Part shown: positions 1 to 9,333 of the stretch, one piece after another | Position numbering within the stretch: the stretch's first letter is position 1 | How the letters are laid out: the number at the start of each line of letters is the position of its first letter | Source: Hyphomicrobiales bacterium | GTDB taxonomy: Bacteria; Pseudomonadota; Alphaproteobacteria; Rhizobiales; Rhizobiaceae | DNA: 64,000 nucleotides | Assembly: GCA_900473745.1 (NCBI GenBank) | Contig: UCMW01000001.1 | Span: 1 to 64,000 of the forward strand | Direction: 5' to 3' | The notes under the pieces: model-generated | Told to the model about the DNA's origin: nothing | Seen by the model: the letters and a program-made list of their open reading frames with translations, nothing else | Databases searched by the model: none | Program-made: the position numbers and the translations under genes

Positions 1-233
1 ACCCTTTTTAACGTCAACAGCCGGCCTTCATAAAAGTGCAAAAAATTGGTATCAGTTTGAAAATGTAGATTTATTTCCCGAAATCAAGAATTGATGGTGC
101 CAGATGATACCGCGACGGCCTGTTATTTGGTCTACCAAACGACCCGTGACCCGCATTGTGTTGCTGTCTTGCGCGTTTGCAAGCCATGCCTGCCTTGCTA
201 GGGTCTGCTTCTCATTACCGGAGTCGACACTCG
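1..233. promoter_or_regulatory. AT-rich leader of the ornithine cyclodeaminase-like gene with a GntR-like palindrome
   Basis: No gene is supported here. The first 100 bases are AT-rich, unlike the GC-rich coding sequence that follows. Positions 126-139 read TTTGGTCTACCAAA, a perfect 6-bp inverted repeat with a 2-bp centre, similar in shape to operators of GntR/FCD-type regulators. A further GGTATC (48-53 region) and GATACC (106-111) form a second, widely spaced inverted pair. I infer a regulatory region for the downstream gene, or for a gene beyond the left edge. The regulator is not visible. Confidence 0.4.
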
Positions 234-1187
234 ATGCTCATTCTCGACCAGATCCAGACCAGCCGTTGCCTCGACTGGGACGCCCTCATCGCCGCTTTGG
301 CTGTCATGTTCCAAGGCGACTGTGTCATGCCCGTTCGCCATCATCACACCGTCAGCGTTCCCGGAGAGGCTGATGCGACGCTTCTTCTGATGCCGGCCTG
401 GCAACCCGGCCACTATATCGGTGTGAAGCTGGTTTCGGTGTTTCCCGACAATGCAACGCGGTCCCTGCCCGCCATCCATGGCAGTTACCTGCTTTCTTCC
501 GGACAGACGGGCGAATTGCTCGCCGTCATCGATGGTGGTGAACTGACCGCCCGGCGGACGGCGGCCGCGTCGGCTCTGGCCGCACGACATCTCGCCCGTG
601 CGGATGCATCGAACCTGCTCGTCGTTGGGACAGGTCGCCTTTCCGTCAATCTGGTGGAGGCTCATAGCCGTGTGCGACCGATCAGACAGGTCTCGATCTG
701 GGGACGCGACAAGGAGAAGGCTGAACGGGCGGCAGCCGATGCTTGCGCGCTCGGCTATTCGGCAAAAGTTGTCACCGATCTCGAAGCGGCCACGCGGGCG
801 GCCGATATCATCTCCTGCGCGACGCTGTCGCGTAGCCCGCTGATCAAAGGGGAATGGCTGAAGCCCGGGAGCCATCTCGACCTGATCGGCGCTTTCACAA
901 AAGAGATGCGCGAGAGCGACGATGAAGCCGTGCGTCGGGCACGCGTCTTCGTCGATACGCGGGCCGGCGCCTTTGCCGAAGCAGGCGACATTTTGCAGCC
1001 GATTGCTTCCGGTGTCATATCCCGAGAACAGGTGCAGGCGGAGCTGGCCGAACTCGTGCGTGGGGCGCAGGGACGCAAAAGCCCGGAGGAGATCACCCTG
1101 TTCAAATCGGTCGGCGCGGCACTCGAGGACCTCGCCGGCGCGATCCTCGCCTATCAGACAGCCAGGCAGGATATTACCGCATCGTGA
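234..1187 (+). CDS. ornithine cyclodeaminase / mu-crystallin family protein
   Basis: A 317-residue protein of the ornithine cyclodeaminase/mu-crystallin family, NAD(P)-dependent enzymes that deaminate ornithine to proline or reduce/dehydrogenate related amino and imino acids. The order matches the family: an N-terminal substrate domain, the stretch ELTARRTAAASALAARHLAR near residue 105, then a Rossmann segment starting VVGTGRLSVNLVEAHS and a later DIISCATLSRSPLI. The start at 234 gives MLILDQIQTS and the normal family length; an upstream frame extension adds an unlikely Cys-rich tail. The stop overlaps the GTG of hrpB (GTGA), so the two are probably co-transcribed. The exact substrate cannot be read from sequence; ornithine, alanine-type or ketimine activity are all possible. 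Confidence 0.85.
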   Translation: MLILDQIQTSRCLDWDALIAALAVMFQGDCVMPVRHHHTVSVPGEADATLLLMPAWQPGHYIGVKLVSVFPDNATRSLPAIHGSYLLSSGQTGELLAVIDGGELTARRTAAASALAARHLARADASNLLVVGTGRLSVNLVEAHSRVRPIRQVSIWGRDKEKAERAAADACALGYSAKVVTDLEAATRAADIISCATLSRSPLIKGEWLKPGSHLDLIGAFTKEMRESDDEAVRRARVFVDTRAGAFAEAGDILQPIASGVISREQVQAELAELVRGAQGRKSPEEITLFKSVGAALEDLAGAILAYQTARQDITAS

Positions 1188-3658
1188 TCCCTTCGAAGCT
1201 CCCTCTTCTCCCGATCACGGACAAACTCGTTGCTCTGGCCCAGGCGCTCGAAGCGGGCAACCGTGTCGTGCTCTCGGCCCCTCCAGGCGCCGGCAAGACG
1301 ACGCTCGTGCCCTTGCACATGCTCCAGCAGGACTGGCGGGGTGACGGACGGATCATCCTGCTCGAACCACGGCGGCTCGCCGCCCGGGCTGCTGCATCCC
1401 GCATGGCCTCGCTGCTCGGTGAGATGGTGGGGGAGACCATTGGCTATCGGATGCGGCTCGACAACCGGATCAGTGGGCGAACACGCATCGAGGTCGTGAC
1501 CGAAGGTGTCTTCGTGCGGATGATCCTCGACGATCCGGAACTCAGCGGTGTCGCGGCCGTGCTCTTCGACGAGTTTCACGAACGCTCCCTGGATGCCGAT
1601 CTCGGTCTCGCGCTTGCGCTCGACGCCCAATCCGCGCTCAGACCTGATCTTCGGTTGCTGGTAATGTCGGCGACGCTCGATGTCGAGCGTATCGCGACCT
1701 TGCTCTCGGACCCGCCGGTCATCATCAGCGAAGGGCGGAGCTTTCCGGTTGAAATCCGCCATCGGGACAGGCCGGGCGACGAGCGGGTCGAAGATGCCGT
1801 TGCTTCGACCGTACTGAAGACACTCAGCGAGGAGACAGGATCTATCCTCGCCTTTCTGCCGGGACAGGCGGAAATCCGGCGCGTGGCCGAGCGGCTCGAA
1901 GGAAGGATCGGGGCGGATATCATGATCGCTCCCCTCTACGGCATGCTGAGCCAGGCGGAGCAGGATGCCGCGATCCGGCCGGCGGCAAAGGGCTTACGCA
2001 AGGTGGTGCTTTCGACATCGATCGCGGAAACATCGATTACCATAGACGGCGTGCGCGTGGTGATCGACAGCGGATTGCAGCGGCTGCCCGTCCATGAGCC
2101 ATCGACGGGCATTACCCGGCTGGAAACGGTCCGTGTGTCGCGGGCATCCGCTGATCAGCGCGCAGGACGTGCCGGCAGGACGGAACCCGGGATTGCGATC
2201 CGCCTCTGGCATGCAGGACAGACGGCGGCGCTTCCGCCGTTCACGCCGCCTGAAATCCTGTCGAGCGACCTCTCCGGACTGGCGCTGGACATGGCGCATT
2301 GGGGGGTGGCCGATCCGCGTCAACTTCTCTTGCTCGACATGCCGCCGGAGGCGGCGCTGAAGGAAGCCCGGCAGCTCCTGGTCGGACTCGGTGCGCTGGA
2401 CGAGACCTTGCAACTGACGCCCAAGGGCCGCCGCATGCGCAACTTCGGACTGCCACCGCGGCTCGCGGCCATGGTCCTCGACGCATCCCGGCATGGTCAG
2501 GGATGGGCCGCCGCAGAACTGGCGGTGCTGCTGACCGAGCAAGGATTGGGGGGGAGCGATCTGGATCTGGACGAGAGACTGCGGCAGTTCCGCCGGGACA
2601 AGGGAGATAGGGCTCGCAACGCCCGCCATCTGGCCAAGCGCCTCGCGTCGGGGCTTGGAGATCGCATCGATGATGCGATCGACTTGCAGCCAAGTTCCGC
2701 CGGCAAACTGCTGATCCATGCCTTCCCGGATCGGATCGCGCGGCAGCGCGGCGGCCGGGGCCGTTTCGTCATGGCCAACGGACGCGGCGCCGAGATCGCG
2801 GCCAGCGAGAGACTTGCGGGCGCAGAACTGCTGGTCATTGCCGATCTCACCGGAAAAGCGGTGCAGGCGCGCGTGCTTGCCGCCGCCGAGATCGCGCGGG
2901 GTGACATTGAATTGCTCACACCGAATGCGATCCGGACTGCCAATGAAAGCGGCTTCGATCTGGCGAGCCGCCAGGTGCGTGCGAGGCGGGTGACACGGCT
3001 GGGCGCGATCGTCTTCGACGAACAACCGCTGGCCAAGCCCAAGGGAGAGGAGGCCGCAAAGGCGCTTGCCGACGGGGTGCGAATGGCAGGCCTCGCCGCA
3101 CTTTCCTTCTCCAAGGCGGCGGAACAGCTTCGCCAGCGTCTGGGCTTTCTGTATCGCAGCCTCGGCGATCCCTGGCCCGACACCAGCGACGCGGGACTTC
3201 TGGCGCGGCTCGACGACTGGTTCGTGCCCTATCAGTCCGGCGTCACGAGCTTTGAGGCGGTGAGTACCGGCAGTCTGCACGACGGGCTGATGGGGCTGGT
3301 ACCAGGCGGATCGCAGCGGGAACTGGACAAGCTCGTGCCGACCCATTTCACCGCACCGACGGGGCAATCGCATCCGATCCGCTATGACGGCGAGGAGCCC
3401 GTTCTGCAGATCAGGGTGCAGGAGCTTTTCGGGCTGACGTCGCATCCGACGATCGGCGGCGGCAAATTGCCACTGCTTCTGGAGTTGACGTCGCCTGCAC
3501 ATCGACCCATTCAGACGACGCGAGATCTCCCGGGCTTCTGGGCCGGGTCCTGGAAGGATGTGCGCGCCGAGATGCGGGGCCGCTATCCGAAGCATCCCTG
3601 GCCTGAAGATCCCTCTTCGGCGCAGCCCACGACACGAGCAAAACCGCGCGGGACCTGA
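1184..3658 (+). CDS. hrpB: ATP-dependent helicase HrpB
   Basis: An 824-residue DEAH-family RNA helicase of the HrpB type. Visible motifs are the P-loop SAPPGAGKTTL (residues 31-41), motif II as DEFHER (about 129-134, the DExH form), motif III SATLD, and motif VI QRAGRAGR near residue 325, followed by the HA2-type and HrpB C-terminal regions. The length agrees with the family (about 820). It starts with GTG inside the stop of the preceding gene, which indicates translational coupling. The cellular role of HrpB in alphaproteobacteria is poorly defined; RNA remodelling is inferred from the family. It lies just upstream of the actS-actR regulatory pair with a 25-base gap. Confidence 0.95.
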   Translation: MIPSKLPLLPITDKLVALAQALEAGNRVVLSAPPGAGKTTLVPLHMLQQDWRGDGRIILLEPRRLAARAAASRMASLLGEMVGETIGYRMRLDNRISGRTRIEVVTEGVFVRMILDDPELSGVAAVLFDEFHERSLDADLGLALALDAQSALRPDLRLLVMSATLDVERIATLLSDPPVIISEGRSFPVEIRHRDRPGDERVEDAVASTVLKTLSEETGSILAFLPGQAEIRRVAERLEGRIGADIMIAPLYGMLSQAEQDAAIRPAAKGLRKVVLSTSIAETSITIDGVRVVIDSGLQRLPVHEPSTGITRLETVRVSRASADQRAGRAGRTEPGIAIRLWHAGQTAALPPFTPPEILSSDLSGLALDMAHWGVADPRQLLLLDMPPEAALKEARQLLVGLGALDETLQLTPKGRRMRNFGLPPRLAAMVLDASRHGQGWAAAELAVLLTEQGLGGSDLDLDERLRQFRRDKGDRARNARHLAKRLASGLGDRIDDAIDLQPSSAGKLLIHAFPDRIARQRGGRGRFVMANGRGAEIAASERLAGAELLVIADLTGKAVQARVLAAAEIARGDIELLTPNAIRTANESGFDLASRQVRARRVTRLGAIVFDEQPLAKPKGEEAAKALADGVRMAGLAALSFSKAAEQLRQRLGFLYRSLGDPWPDTSDAGLLARLDDWFVPYQSGVTSFEAVSTGSLHDGLMGLVPGGSQRELDKLVPTHFTAPTGQSHPIRYDGEEPVLQIRVQELFGLTSHPTIGGGKLPLLLELTSPAHRPIQTTRDLPGFWAGSWKDVRAEMRGRYPKHPWPEDPSSAQPTTRAKPRGT

Positions 3659-3683
3659 GGGCGCGGCAAGGAAGGCGACGAGA

Positions 3684-4985
3684 ATGAGCATGGATCTTGC
3701 AGCCAAATTCGGTCCGAGCAGTCGGCGCCTGCGGCTGGAGACGCTGGTCAGGCTGCGCTGGGTGGCTGTCGCCGGCCAGTTGCTGACGATCCTCGTCGTG
3801 GCACTGTGGTTCGACTTCACGCTGCCACTGATGACCTGCCTCGGCCTGATCGCCGCACTGGCTGCCGCCAATGCGGCCCTCTCCGTCGCCTTTCCGTCGA
3901 CCTATCGCCTGGAGCCGGCCGCGGCCTTTGCGGTCCTGGCCCTCGATCTCTTTCAGATGGGCGCGCTTCTCTTCATCACGGGCGGGCTCAACAATCCCTT
4001 CGCACCATTGATCTGCATTCCCGTCATCATCTCGTTTGCGTCGCAGCCGAGCCGCCATTCGATCGCGCTCTTCATCACCGCGCTCGCCTTCATCACCATT
4101 CTCGCCTTCACGCCCTATCCCCTGCCCTGGTTCGAAGGTCGGACGCTCGAAGTGCATCCGTTGCTGCAGCTCGGCATGTGGAGCTCGATCGTCTCGATGA
4201 CCGCCTTTGCCGCCTTCTATGCCTATCGCGTTTCGCAAGAGGCGAGCCTGCTGGCAGATGCGCTCACGGCGACCGAGCTCATCCTGCAGCGGGAGAAACA
4301 CCTGCATCAGCTGGATGGGCTCGCTGCCGCCGCCGCCCACGAACTCGGCACCCCGCTTGCGACAATCAGCGTTGTGGCCAAGGAAATGGAGCGGGACCTC
4401 GGCCATGACGAGCGGTACCGGGAAGACGTGCAGTTGTTGCGCAGCCAGAGCGAGCGCTGCCGGGACATTCTGCGGCGACTGACGTCGCTCGCCACCGAAG
4501 GCGAGGCGCATATGCGCGAGCTTCCCCTGTCGTCGATGATCGAGGAGGTCATCGCGCCGCATCGCGAGTTCGGCGTGAAGGTGGAGCTTGTCGAGCTTTC
4601 CGAACGAGCTCGCGAACCCGTGGGGATCCGCAACCCCGCCATTCTCTATGGTCTCGGCAACCTGCTCGAAAACGCCGTCGATTACGCCCGCTCAAGGGTG
4701 ACTGTCAGCGTCGAGCATACGGCTGCCGATGTGACTGTCACGATCGAGGACGACGGCGCCGGTTTCTCGGCCGGGGTCTTGCAAAGAATTGGCGAGCCCT
4801 ATGTTACCAGCAGGCAGAGCGATGCCAGTGCCGGCGGCCTTGGGCTAGGTCTGTTCATTGCCAAGACGCTGCTGGAACGCTCCGGCGCCGCGCTGCGGTT
4901 TGAAAACCGCAGCCCCGAAGGTTCCGGGGCGCGGGTCTTGGTCACCTGGCCTCGTGAATACATGGAATTGGACACGTCCTTATGA
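3684..4985 (+). CDS. actS: redox-type sensor histidine kinase ActS (RegB/PrrB family)
   Basis: A 433-residue membrane histidine kinase of the RegB/PrrB/ActS family, which senses respiratory redox or quinone state and phosphorylates ActR. Six hydrophobic segments fill the first 190 residues. The family quinone-site motif GGLNNPFAPL is present near residue 100. The H-box is AAAAHELGTPLATI, with His219 as predicted phosphosite, and the redox-active cysteine of the family is retained in SERCRDI (Cys259). The ATPase part shows the N-box NLLENAVDYA and GGLGLGLFIAKTLL. The start at 3684 has a GGAAGG-type ribosome site; the longer frame runs into hrpB. In Sinorhizobium the ActS/ActR pair is linked to acid tolerance and to carbon and nitrogen metabolism. 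Confidence 0.93.
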   Translation: MSMDLAAKFGPSSRRLRLETLVRLRWVAVAGQLLTILVVALWFDFTLPLMTCLGLIAALAAANAALSVAFPSTYRLEPAAAFAVLALDLFQMGALLFITGGLNNPFAPLICIPVIISFASQPSRHSIALFITALAFITILAFTPYPLPWFEGRTLEVHPLLQLGMWSSIVSMTAFAAFYAYRVSQEASLLADALTATELILQREKHLHQLDGLAAAAAHELGTPLATISVVAKEMERDLGHDERYREDVQLLRSQSERCRDILRRLTSLATEGEAHMRELPLSSMIEEVIAPHREFGVKVELVELSERAREPVGIRNPAILYGLGNLLENAVDYARSRVTVSVEHTAADVTVTIEDDGAGFSAGVLQRIGEPYVTSRQSDASAGGLGLGLFIAKTLLERSGAALRFENRSPEGSGARVLVTWPREYMELDTSL

Positions 4986-5056
4986 GTTTACCGGTGGCGG
5001 CTTTGCCCGCATAAGGTCGACAGCGCAGTTTTTCAAACAGTCGCAGGAAAACAAAA

Positions 5057-5653
5057 ATGGCAGACGCAGCATCACAGGTCGCAAAATCCGCCGCTGGGAA
5101 CCAGCAGGCCGGCAATCACGACCTCGGCCCGGATCCTTCACTGCTGATCGTCGATGACGATGCCCCATTCCTGCGCCGCCTGGCGCGCGCCATGGAAAGC
5201 CGCGGCTTCGTCGTCGAGCTCGCAGGCTCTGTGGCCGAAGGCATCGCCAAGGCCAAGGAGGCGGCGCCGAGTTATGCAGTCGTCGATCTGCGCCTCGGTG
5301 ACGGCACCGGGCTCGACGTCATCGAAGCCATCCGGGAACGCAGATCCGATACCCGTATCATCGTGCTGACAGGATATGGCAATATCGCGACGGCTGTCAC
5401 CGCGGTAAAGCTCGGAGCGCTCGACTATCTCGCGAAGCCCGCGGATGCGGATGATGTTTATCTGGCGCTGACTCAGCGGCCTGGCGAAAAGGCCGAGATA
5501 CCCGAAAACCCTATGTCGGCCGACCGGATCCGTTGGGAACACATCCAGCGCGTCTATGAAAGCTGCGAGAGGAACGTTTCGGAGACCGCGCGACGGCTAA
5601 ACATGCATCGCCGGACCCTGCAGCGCATCCTTGCAAAGCGCGCTCCGAAGTAA
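5057..5653 (+). CDS. actR: response regulator ActR (RegA/PrrA family)
   Basis: A 198-residue two-domain response regulator, partner of ActS. The receiver domain (residues about 28-140) has LLIVDDD, the phospho-acceptor Asp77 in VVDLRLGDGTG, a Thr/Gly switch in VLTGYGNIATAV, and Lys in YLAKPAD. A short proline-containing linker follows. The C-terminal Fis-type helix-turn-helix SETARRLNMHRRTLQRILAK is nearly invariant in the RegA/PrrA/ActR family. It lies 71 bases after actS in the same direction, so the pair is probably one unit. Expected targets are genes of respiration, carbon fixation and nitrogen metabolism, which is family knowledge and not seen here. Confidence 0.95.
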   Translation: MADAASQVAKSAAGNQQAGNHDLGPDPSLLIVDDDAPFLRRLARAMESRGFVVELAGSVAEGIAKAKEAAPSYAVVDLRLGDGTGLDVIEAIRERRSDTRIIVLTGYGNIATAVTAVKLGALDYLAKPADADDVYLALTQRPGEKAEIPENPMSADRIRWEHIQRVYESCERNVSETARRLNMHRRTLQRILAKRAPK

Positions 5654-5654
5654 A

Positions 5655-6137
5655 TCAGACCGACTTGAGCTGGGCTGCCCATTCAGCGGCCATAAGCCTT
5701 TGCGCGGCGGCTCTCGAGAAATCGAGCGTCACCGATTTTCGCGTCGCGGGCGGCAATCGGTGTTCGGGTGCGTCCCGCAGCAGATGCCCGGCATAGCCGT
5801 CGGACAGGAACAGACCGCAATCTTCCGGGAAGATCTCCAACGGGACACCGGCATGCGTGGCGAAGAAGAGGCGGTCGCAATAGCGCCGATAGTCCGGCCA
5901 CTTCCTGTCGACGCGAAAATCCTCGATCGACGACTTGATCTCGACGATCCAGACCTCCCCTTTTTCGGAGAGGGCGATCAAGTCCGCACGTCGACCATTC
6001 GACAGCGTCAATTCTGGCAGAACAGCGAAACGCATCTCCGCCAGCAAGATCTGAACGCCGCGGCGAATCATCATCGCCCGGTCGGACTGGCGTCCGTCGA
6101 TTAAGGGATTGTTCACCGAGATGGAGACTAAGGTCAT
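5655..6137 (-). CDS. mmcB: MmcB-family DNA repair protein
   Basis: A 160-residue protein of the MmcB/DUF1052 family, named in Caulobacter for resistance to mitomycin C. The core looks like a PD-(D/E)XK nuclease fold: RRADLIALSEKGEVWIVEIKS carries Asp and the E-x-K pair, followed by the conserved RVDRKWPDYRRYCDRLFFAT block. I chose ATG at 6137 because a GGAG ribosome site precedes it; a TTG 36 bases further upstream is less likely. The gene converges tail-to-tail on actR with one base between stop codons, so the two transcripts must overlap. Nuclease activity is inferred from the fold. Confidence 0.88.
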   Translation of the reverse strand: MTLVSISVNNPLIDGRQSDRAMMIRRGVQILLAEMRFAVLPELTLSNGRRADLIALSEKGEVWIVEIKSSIEDFRVDRKWPDYRRYCDRLFFATHAGVPLEIFPEDCGLFLSDGYAGHLLRDAPEHRLPPATRKSVTLDFSRAAAQRLMAAEWAAQLKSV

Positions 6138-6302
6138 GGATAACTCCGCTCCGCACGCCCAAGTCTGTTGCAAAAAAGCAATGCGGAGTCATTTTGCAGC
6201 GCCGAAGACCATCGGCGGAAGTACGGCACTTGCGTTGCCGAGATTAATTCAAAATAAACCATAATCAAGGATGGTCACCGAACCATCTCTCAGCCATCAC
6301 CC

Positions 6303-6980
6303 ATGAGCTTTCCCATGCGCTTCCGCAATATACTGACTGCGCTCGGCCTGGTTATGTCGCTAGGCCTCGCAGGTTGCACGACGACGACCGGTGACAAGAC
6401 CGAAGTCGCCGAAACCACCAAGGTCCAGATCTTCAGCGACTCTTATGGCTCTGTGACGGACGCGGGCTACGCCCTGCCCGCCATTCCGATCCAGAAGGTC
6501 GACAAGAAGTTTCATCGACAAATTGTCGATTATGCGACCACGGAGAAACCGGGCACCGTTGTCGTGAACACGCGCGAACGCTTCCTTTATTACGTCATGC
6601 CGCGCGGCAAGGCCGTTCGCTACGGCATCGGCGTCGGCAAGCAGGGTTTCGCATGGCAGGGTGAAGCCTATATCGCCTGGAAGCAGGCCTGGCCGACCTG
6701 GCACCCGCCGAAGGAAATGGCGGAGCGCAAGCCTGAGGTCGCGAAGTATGTCGAGAAGGGCATGGATCCCGGCCTGCGCAACCCGCTTGGTGCCCGCGCC
6801 ATGTATCTCTTCAACGAGAAGGGCCAGGATACGCTGTTCCGCCTGCACGGGACGCCGGAATGGAATTCGATCGGTACGGCTGCGTCGTCGGGCTGCATCC
6901 GCATGATGAACCAGGACGTCATCGACCTCTATAACCGTGTGAAGCCGGGCCGCAATTCCAAGGTTGTCGTTCAGCAGTAA
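6303..6980 (+). CDS. L,D-transpeptidase lipoprotein (ErfK/YbiS/YcfS/YnhG-type)
   Basis: A 225-residue exported enzyme with the YkuD domain, which forms 3-3 peptidoglycan cross-links or attaches proteins to peptidoglycan. The N-terminus carries a lipoprotein signal: a hydrophobic run then LAGC, so Cys24 would be lipidated. The catalytic motif is complete: HGTPEWNSIGTAASSGCIRM with Cys198 as nucleophile and the preceding His and Ser. Such enzymes matter for unipolar growth in Rhizobiaceae, which rely heavily on 3-3 links. An alternative ATG lies at 6315. The gene ends just before a strong hairpin terminator shared with the convergent glcB. Confidence 0.9.
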   Translation: MSFPMRFRNILTALGLVMSLGLAGCTTTTGDKTEVAETTKVQIFSDSYGSVTDAGYALPAIPIQKVDKKFHRQIVDYATTEKPGTVVVNTRERFLYYVMPRGKAVRYGIGVGKQGFAWQGEAYIAWKQAWPTWHPPKEMAERKPEVAKYVEKGMDPGLRNPLGARAMYLFNEKGQDTLFRLHGTPEWNSIGTAASSGCIRMMNQDVIDLYNRVKPGRNSKVVVQQ

Positions 6981-7004
6981 CGGGCCTGAAGTCCAATTTG
7001 AACG

Positions 7005-7043
7005 AAAGACCCGCCGGATCGCTCCGGCGGGTCTTTCTTTTTC
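7005..7043 (+). terminator. intrinsic terminator after the L,D-transpeptidase gene
   Basis: A perfect 14-bp stem (AAAGACCCGCCGGA, 7005-7018; complement 7023-7036) with loop TCGC, followed by CTTTTTC. It lies between two convergent genes and, being symmetric, could also act on glcB transcripts. Confidence 0.85.
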
Positions 7044-7058
7044 AGGTTGGTCAATACG

Positions 7059-9230
7059 TCAGGCCCCAGCATTGGCCTTGAGCTGGATACGGCGGCGATG
7101 GAGGACCGGCTCGGTATAGCCGTTCGGCTGCTCCCTGCCCTTCAGGACGAGCTCGAGGGCAGCCTGAAAGGCAATCGATCCTTCATAGTCCTTCGCCATC
7201 GGCGTGTAGACGGGGTCACCGTCATTCTGCCCATCAACGACGACAGCCATGCGCTTCATCGTCTCCAGGACTTGCTCCTCAGTCACCACGCCGTGGTGCA
7301 GCCAGTTTGCCATGTGCTGGGCCGAGATGCGCAGGGTGGCACGGTCTTCCATCAGACCGACATTGTTGATGTCCGGGACCTTGGAGCAGCCGACACCCTG
7401 GTCGATCCAGCGGACGACATAGCCGAGAATACCCTGAGCATTGTTGTCGAGTTCGCGCTGGATTTCCTCAGGGGTCCAGTTCGGACGCGGTGCGACCGGC
7501 ACGGACAGGATATCGGCCAGTTTTGCGCGCGGCCGGGACTTCAAACCCTTCTGTACATCTGCGACATTGACGCTGTGATAATGCGTGGCGTGCAGCGTCG
7601 CAGCCGTCGGAGACGGGACCCAGGCGGTGTTCGCGCCGGCCTTGGGATGCGCGATCTTCTGCTCCAGCATGGCAGCCATCAAATCGGGCATGGCCCACAT
7701 GCCCTTGCCGATCTGGGCGTGGCCCGACAGGCCGCATTCGAGGCCGATATCGACATTCCAGTTTTCATAGGCCGAAATCCAGGCCGCCTGCTTCATGTCG
7801 CCCTTGCGGATCATCGGACCCGCCTCCATCGAGGTATGGATCTCGTCGCCGGTGCGGTCGAGGAAGCCAGTGTTGATGAAGACGACACGCTCGCGGGCGG
7901 CGCGAATGCATTCCTTGAGGTTGACGGTGGTGCGGCGCTCCTCGTCCATGATGCCCATCTTGATGGTGTTGGGCGCCATGCCGACGAGCGTTTCCACCGC
8001 CGAGAAGATCTCGCAGGCGAAGGCGACCTCTTCCGGCCCATGCATCTTCGGCTTCACGACATACATGGAACCGGCGCGGGAATTCTTGCGACGACCGTTC
8101 GGACCGATGTCATGCAGCGCGATCAGGGCGGTCACAGCGGCATCCATGATGCCTTCCGGCACCTCGTTTCCATCCCGGTCGGTGATCGCCGGATTGGTCA
8201 TGAGGTGGCCGACATTGCGGATGAGCATCAGGGAGCGGCCAGGCAAACTGGCGGGAGCGCCATCCGGTCCCGTCAGCGTGACGTCATCGCTGAGAGCGCG
8301 GGTGAACGTTTTGCCGCCCTTCGAGACTTCTTCCGTCAGATCGCCCTTCATCAGGCCGAGCCAGTTCGAATAGACGACGACCTTGTCTTCCGAGTCGACG
8401 GCCGCGACCGAATCCTCGCAGTCCATGATGGTGGTGATCGCCGATTCCAGGCGGCAGTCATTGATGCCGGCGGGATCAGACTTGCCGATGACGCCGCTCT
8501 TGTCGATGAGGATTTCGACATGAAGCGCATTCTTGCGCAGGAAGATGCTGGAAGGGGCAGTGGCCTCACCAAGATATCCGGCAAACTGGGACGGATCGGC
8601 AAGGCCAGTCATGCCGCCATCCTCAAGGCGGACCGAAAGCGCGCCGTTTTCGACGGCGAGTGAGGTCACCTTATCCCAGACGCCAGCAGCGAGCGGTGCG
8701 GAACGGTCAAGGAAGCTACGGACCCAGGCGATGACCTTGGCGCCGCGGACAGGATTGTAGCCCTTCCCCTTCTCTGCACCCTCCGTTTCCGGAATGGCGT
8801 CCGTGCCGTAGAGGGCGTCGTACAGGGATCCCCAGCGGGCATTGGCGGCATTGAGGGCATAACGCGCGTTCATGACGGGGACGACAAGCTGCGGGCCGGC
8901 CGTGGTCGAAATTTCCGGGTCGACATTGGCCGTCGCGATCTGGAAATCGGGACCTTCGGGCAGGAGATAGCCGATCTTCCGTAGGAATTCCTCATAGGCG
9001 GCGAGATCGGACGGCGCGCCGTTCTCGCGGTACCAAGCGTCGATCTCGGCCTGCAAGGCATCCCGTTTGGCGAGAAGCGCACGGTTCTTCGGTGCAAGTT
9101 CGTGAATGATCTTCGAGAAACCAGCGAAGAATGTTTCGACATCGACCTGCGTACCGGGGATCGCCTGGGTGACGATGAAATCGTGCAGGCGCCTGTCGAT
9201 CGAAAGTCCATGGGTTTCAACTGATGTCAT
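7059..9230 (-). CDS. glcB: malate synthase G
   Basis: A 723-residue malate synthase G, which condenses glyoxylate with acetyl-CoA to malate in the glyoxylate route. Length is exactly that of the monomeric G isoform. The signature [14 protein letters not shown] lies at about residues 455-468, and [15 protein letters not shown] and [28 protein letters not shown] are typical of the C-terminal half. The start at 9230 ([10 protein letters not shown]) has a GAGGAAC ribosome site; an 18-residue upstream extension is not needed. A 17-bp palindrome at 9317-9333, about 87 bases upstream, is a candidate operator. No isocitrate lyase gene is in the window. Confidence 0.97.
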   Translation of the reverse strand: MTSVETHGLSIDRRLHDFIVTQAIPGTQVDVETFFAGFSKIIHELAPKNRALLAKRDALQAEIDAWYRENGAPSDLAAYEEFLRKIGYLLPEGPDFQIATANVDPEISTTAGPQLVVPVMNARYALNAANARWGSLYDALYGTDAIPETEGAEKGKGYNPVRGAKVIAWVRSFLDRSAPLAAGVWDKVTSLAVENGALSVRLEDGGMTGLADPSQFAGYLGEATAPSSIFLRKNALHVEILIDKSGVIGKSDPAGINDCRLESAITTIMDCEDSVAAVDSEDKVVVYSNWLGLMKGDLTEEVSKGGKTFTRALSDDVTLTGPDGAPASLPGRSLMLIRNVGHLMTNPAITDRDGNEVPEGIMDAAVTALIALHDIGPNGRRKNSRAGSMYVVKPKMHGPEEVAFACEIFSAVETLVGMAPNTIKMGIMDEERRTTVNLKECIRAARERVVFINTGFLDRTGDEIHTSMEAGPMIRKGDMKQAAWISAYENWNVDIGLECGLSGHAQIGKGMWAMPDLMAAMLEQKIAHPKAGANTAWVPSPTAATLHATHYHSVNVADVQKGLKSRPRAKLADILSVPVAPRPNWTPEEIQRELDNNAQGILGYVVRWIDQGVGCSKVPDINNVGLMEDRATLRISAQHMANWLHHGVVTEEQVLETMKRMAVVVDGQNDGDPVYTPMAKDYEGSIAFQAALELVLKGREQPNGYTEPVLHRRRIQLKANAGA

Positions 9231-9316
9231 GACGTCGTTCCTCGCACTGATGTCTCGATGGACTACTGAAGCCCTGAAACCCATTAGCAGTCAATCTGGC
9301 ATAAATTAGAAATATT

Positions 9317-9333
9317 CTTTCCAAAATGGAAAG
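9317..9333. promoter_or_regulatory. 7-3-7 palindrome upstream of glcB
   Basis: The sequence CTTTCCAAAATGGAAAG is a perfect inverted repeat (arms CTTTCCA and TGGAAAG, centre AAA). It sits in an AT-rich stretch between the stop of the oxoprolinase-like gene and glcB, directly abutting the former stop codon. A weak terminator is a possible alternative, but no clear T-run follows on the minus strand. I infer an operator for glcB; the protein is unknown. Confidence 0.5.

Noticed and set aside
1994..3871. A 625-codon open frame on the minus strand opposite hrpB, and similar long antisense frames opposite glcB, hslU, his genes, pckA, ahcY and rho.
   Set aside because: High-GC codon bias opens antisense frames. 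None has a recognisable domain, and each lies over a well-identified conserved gene.
7047..8663. A 538-codon plus-strand frame across glcB.
   Set aside because: It is the antisense of malate synthase; composition is typical of mirror-frame translation, with no domain or ribosome site.
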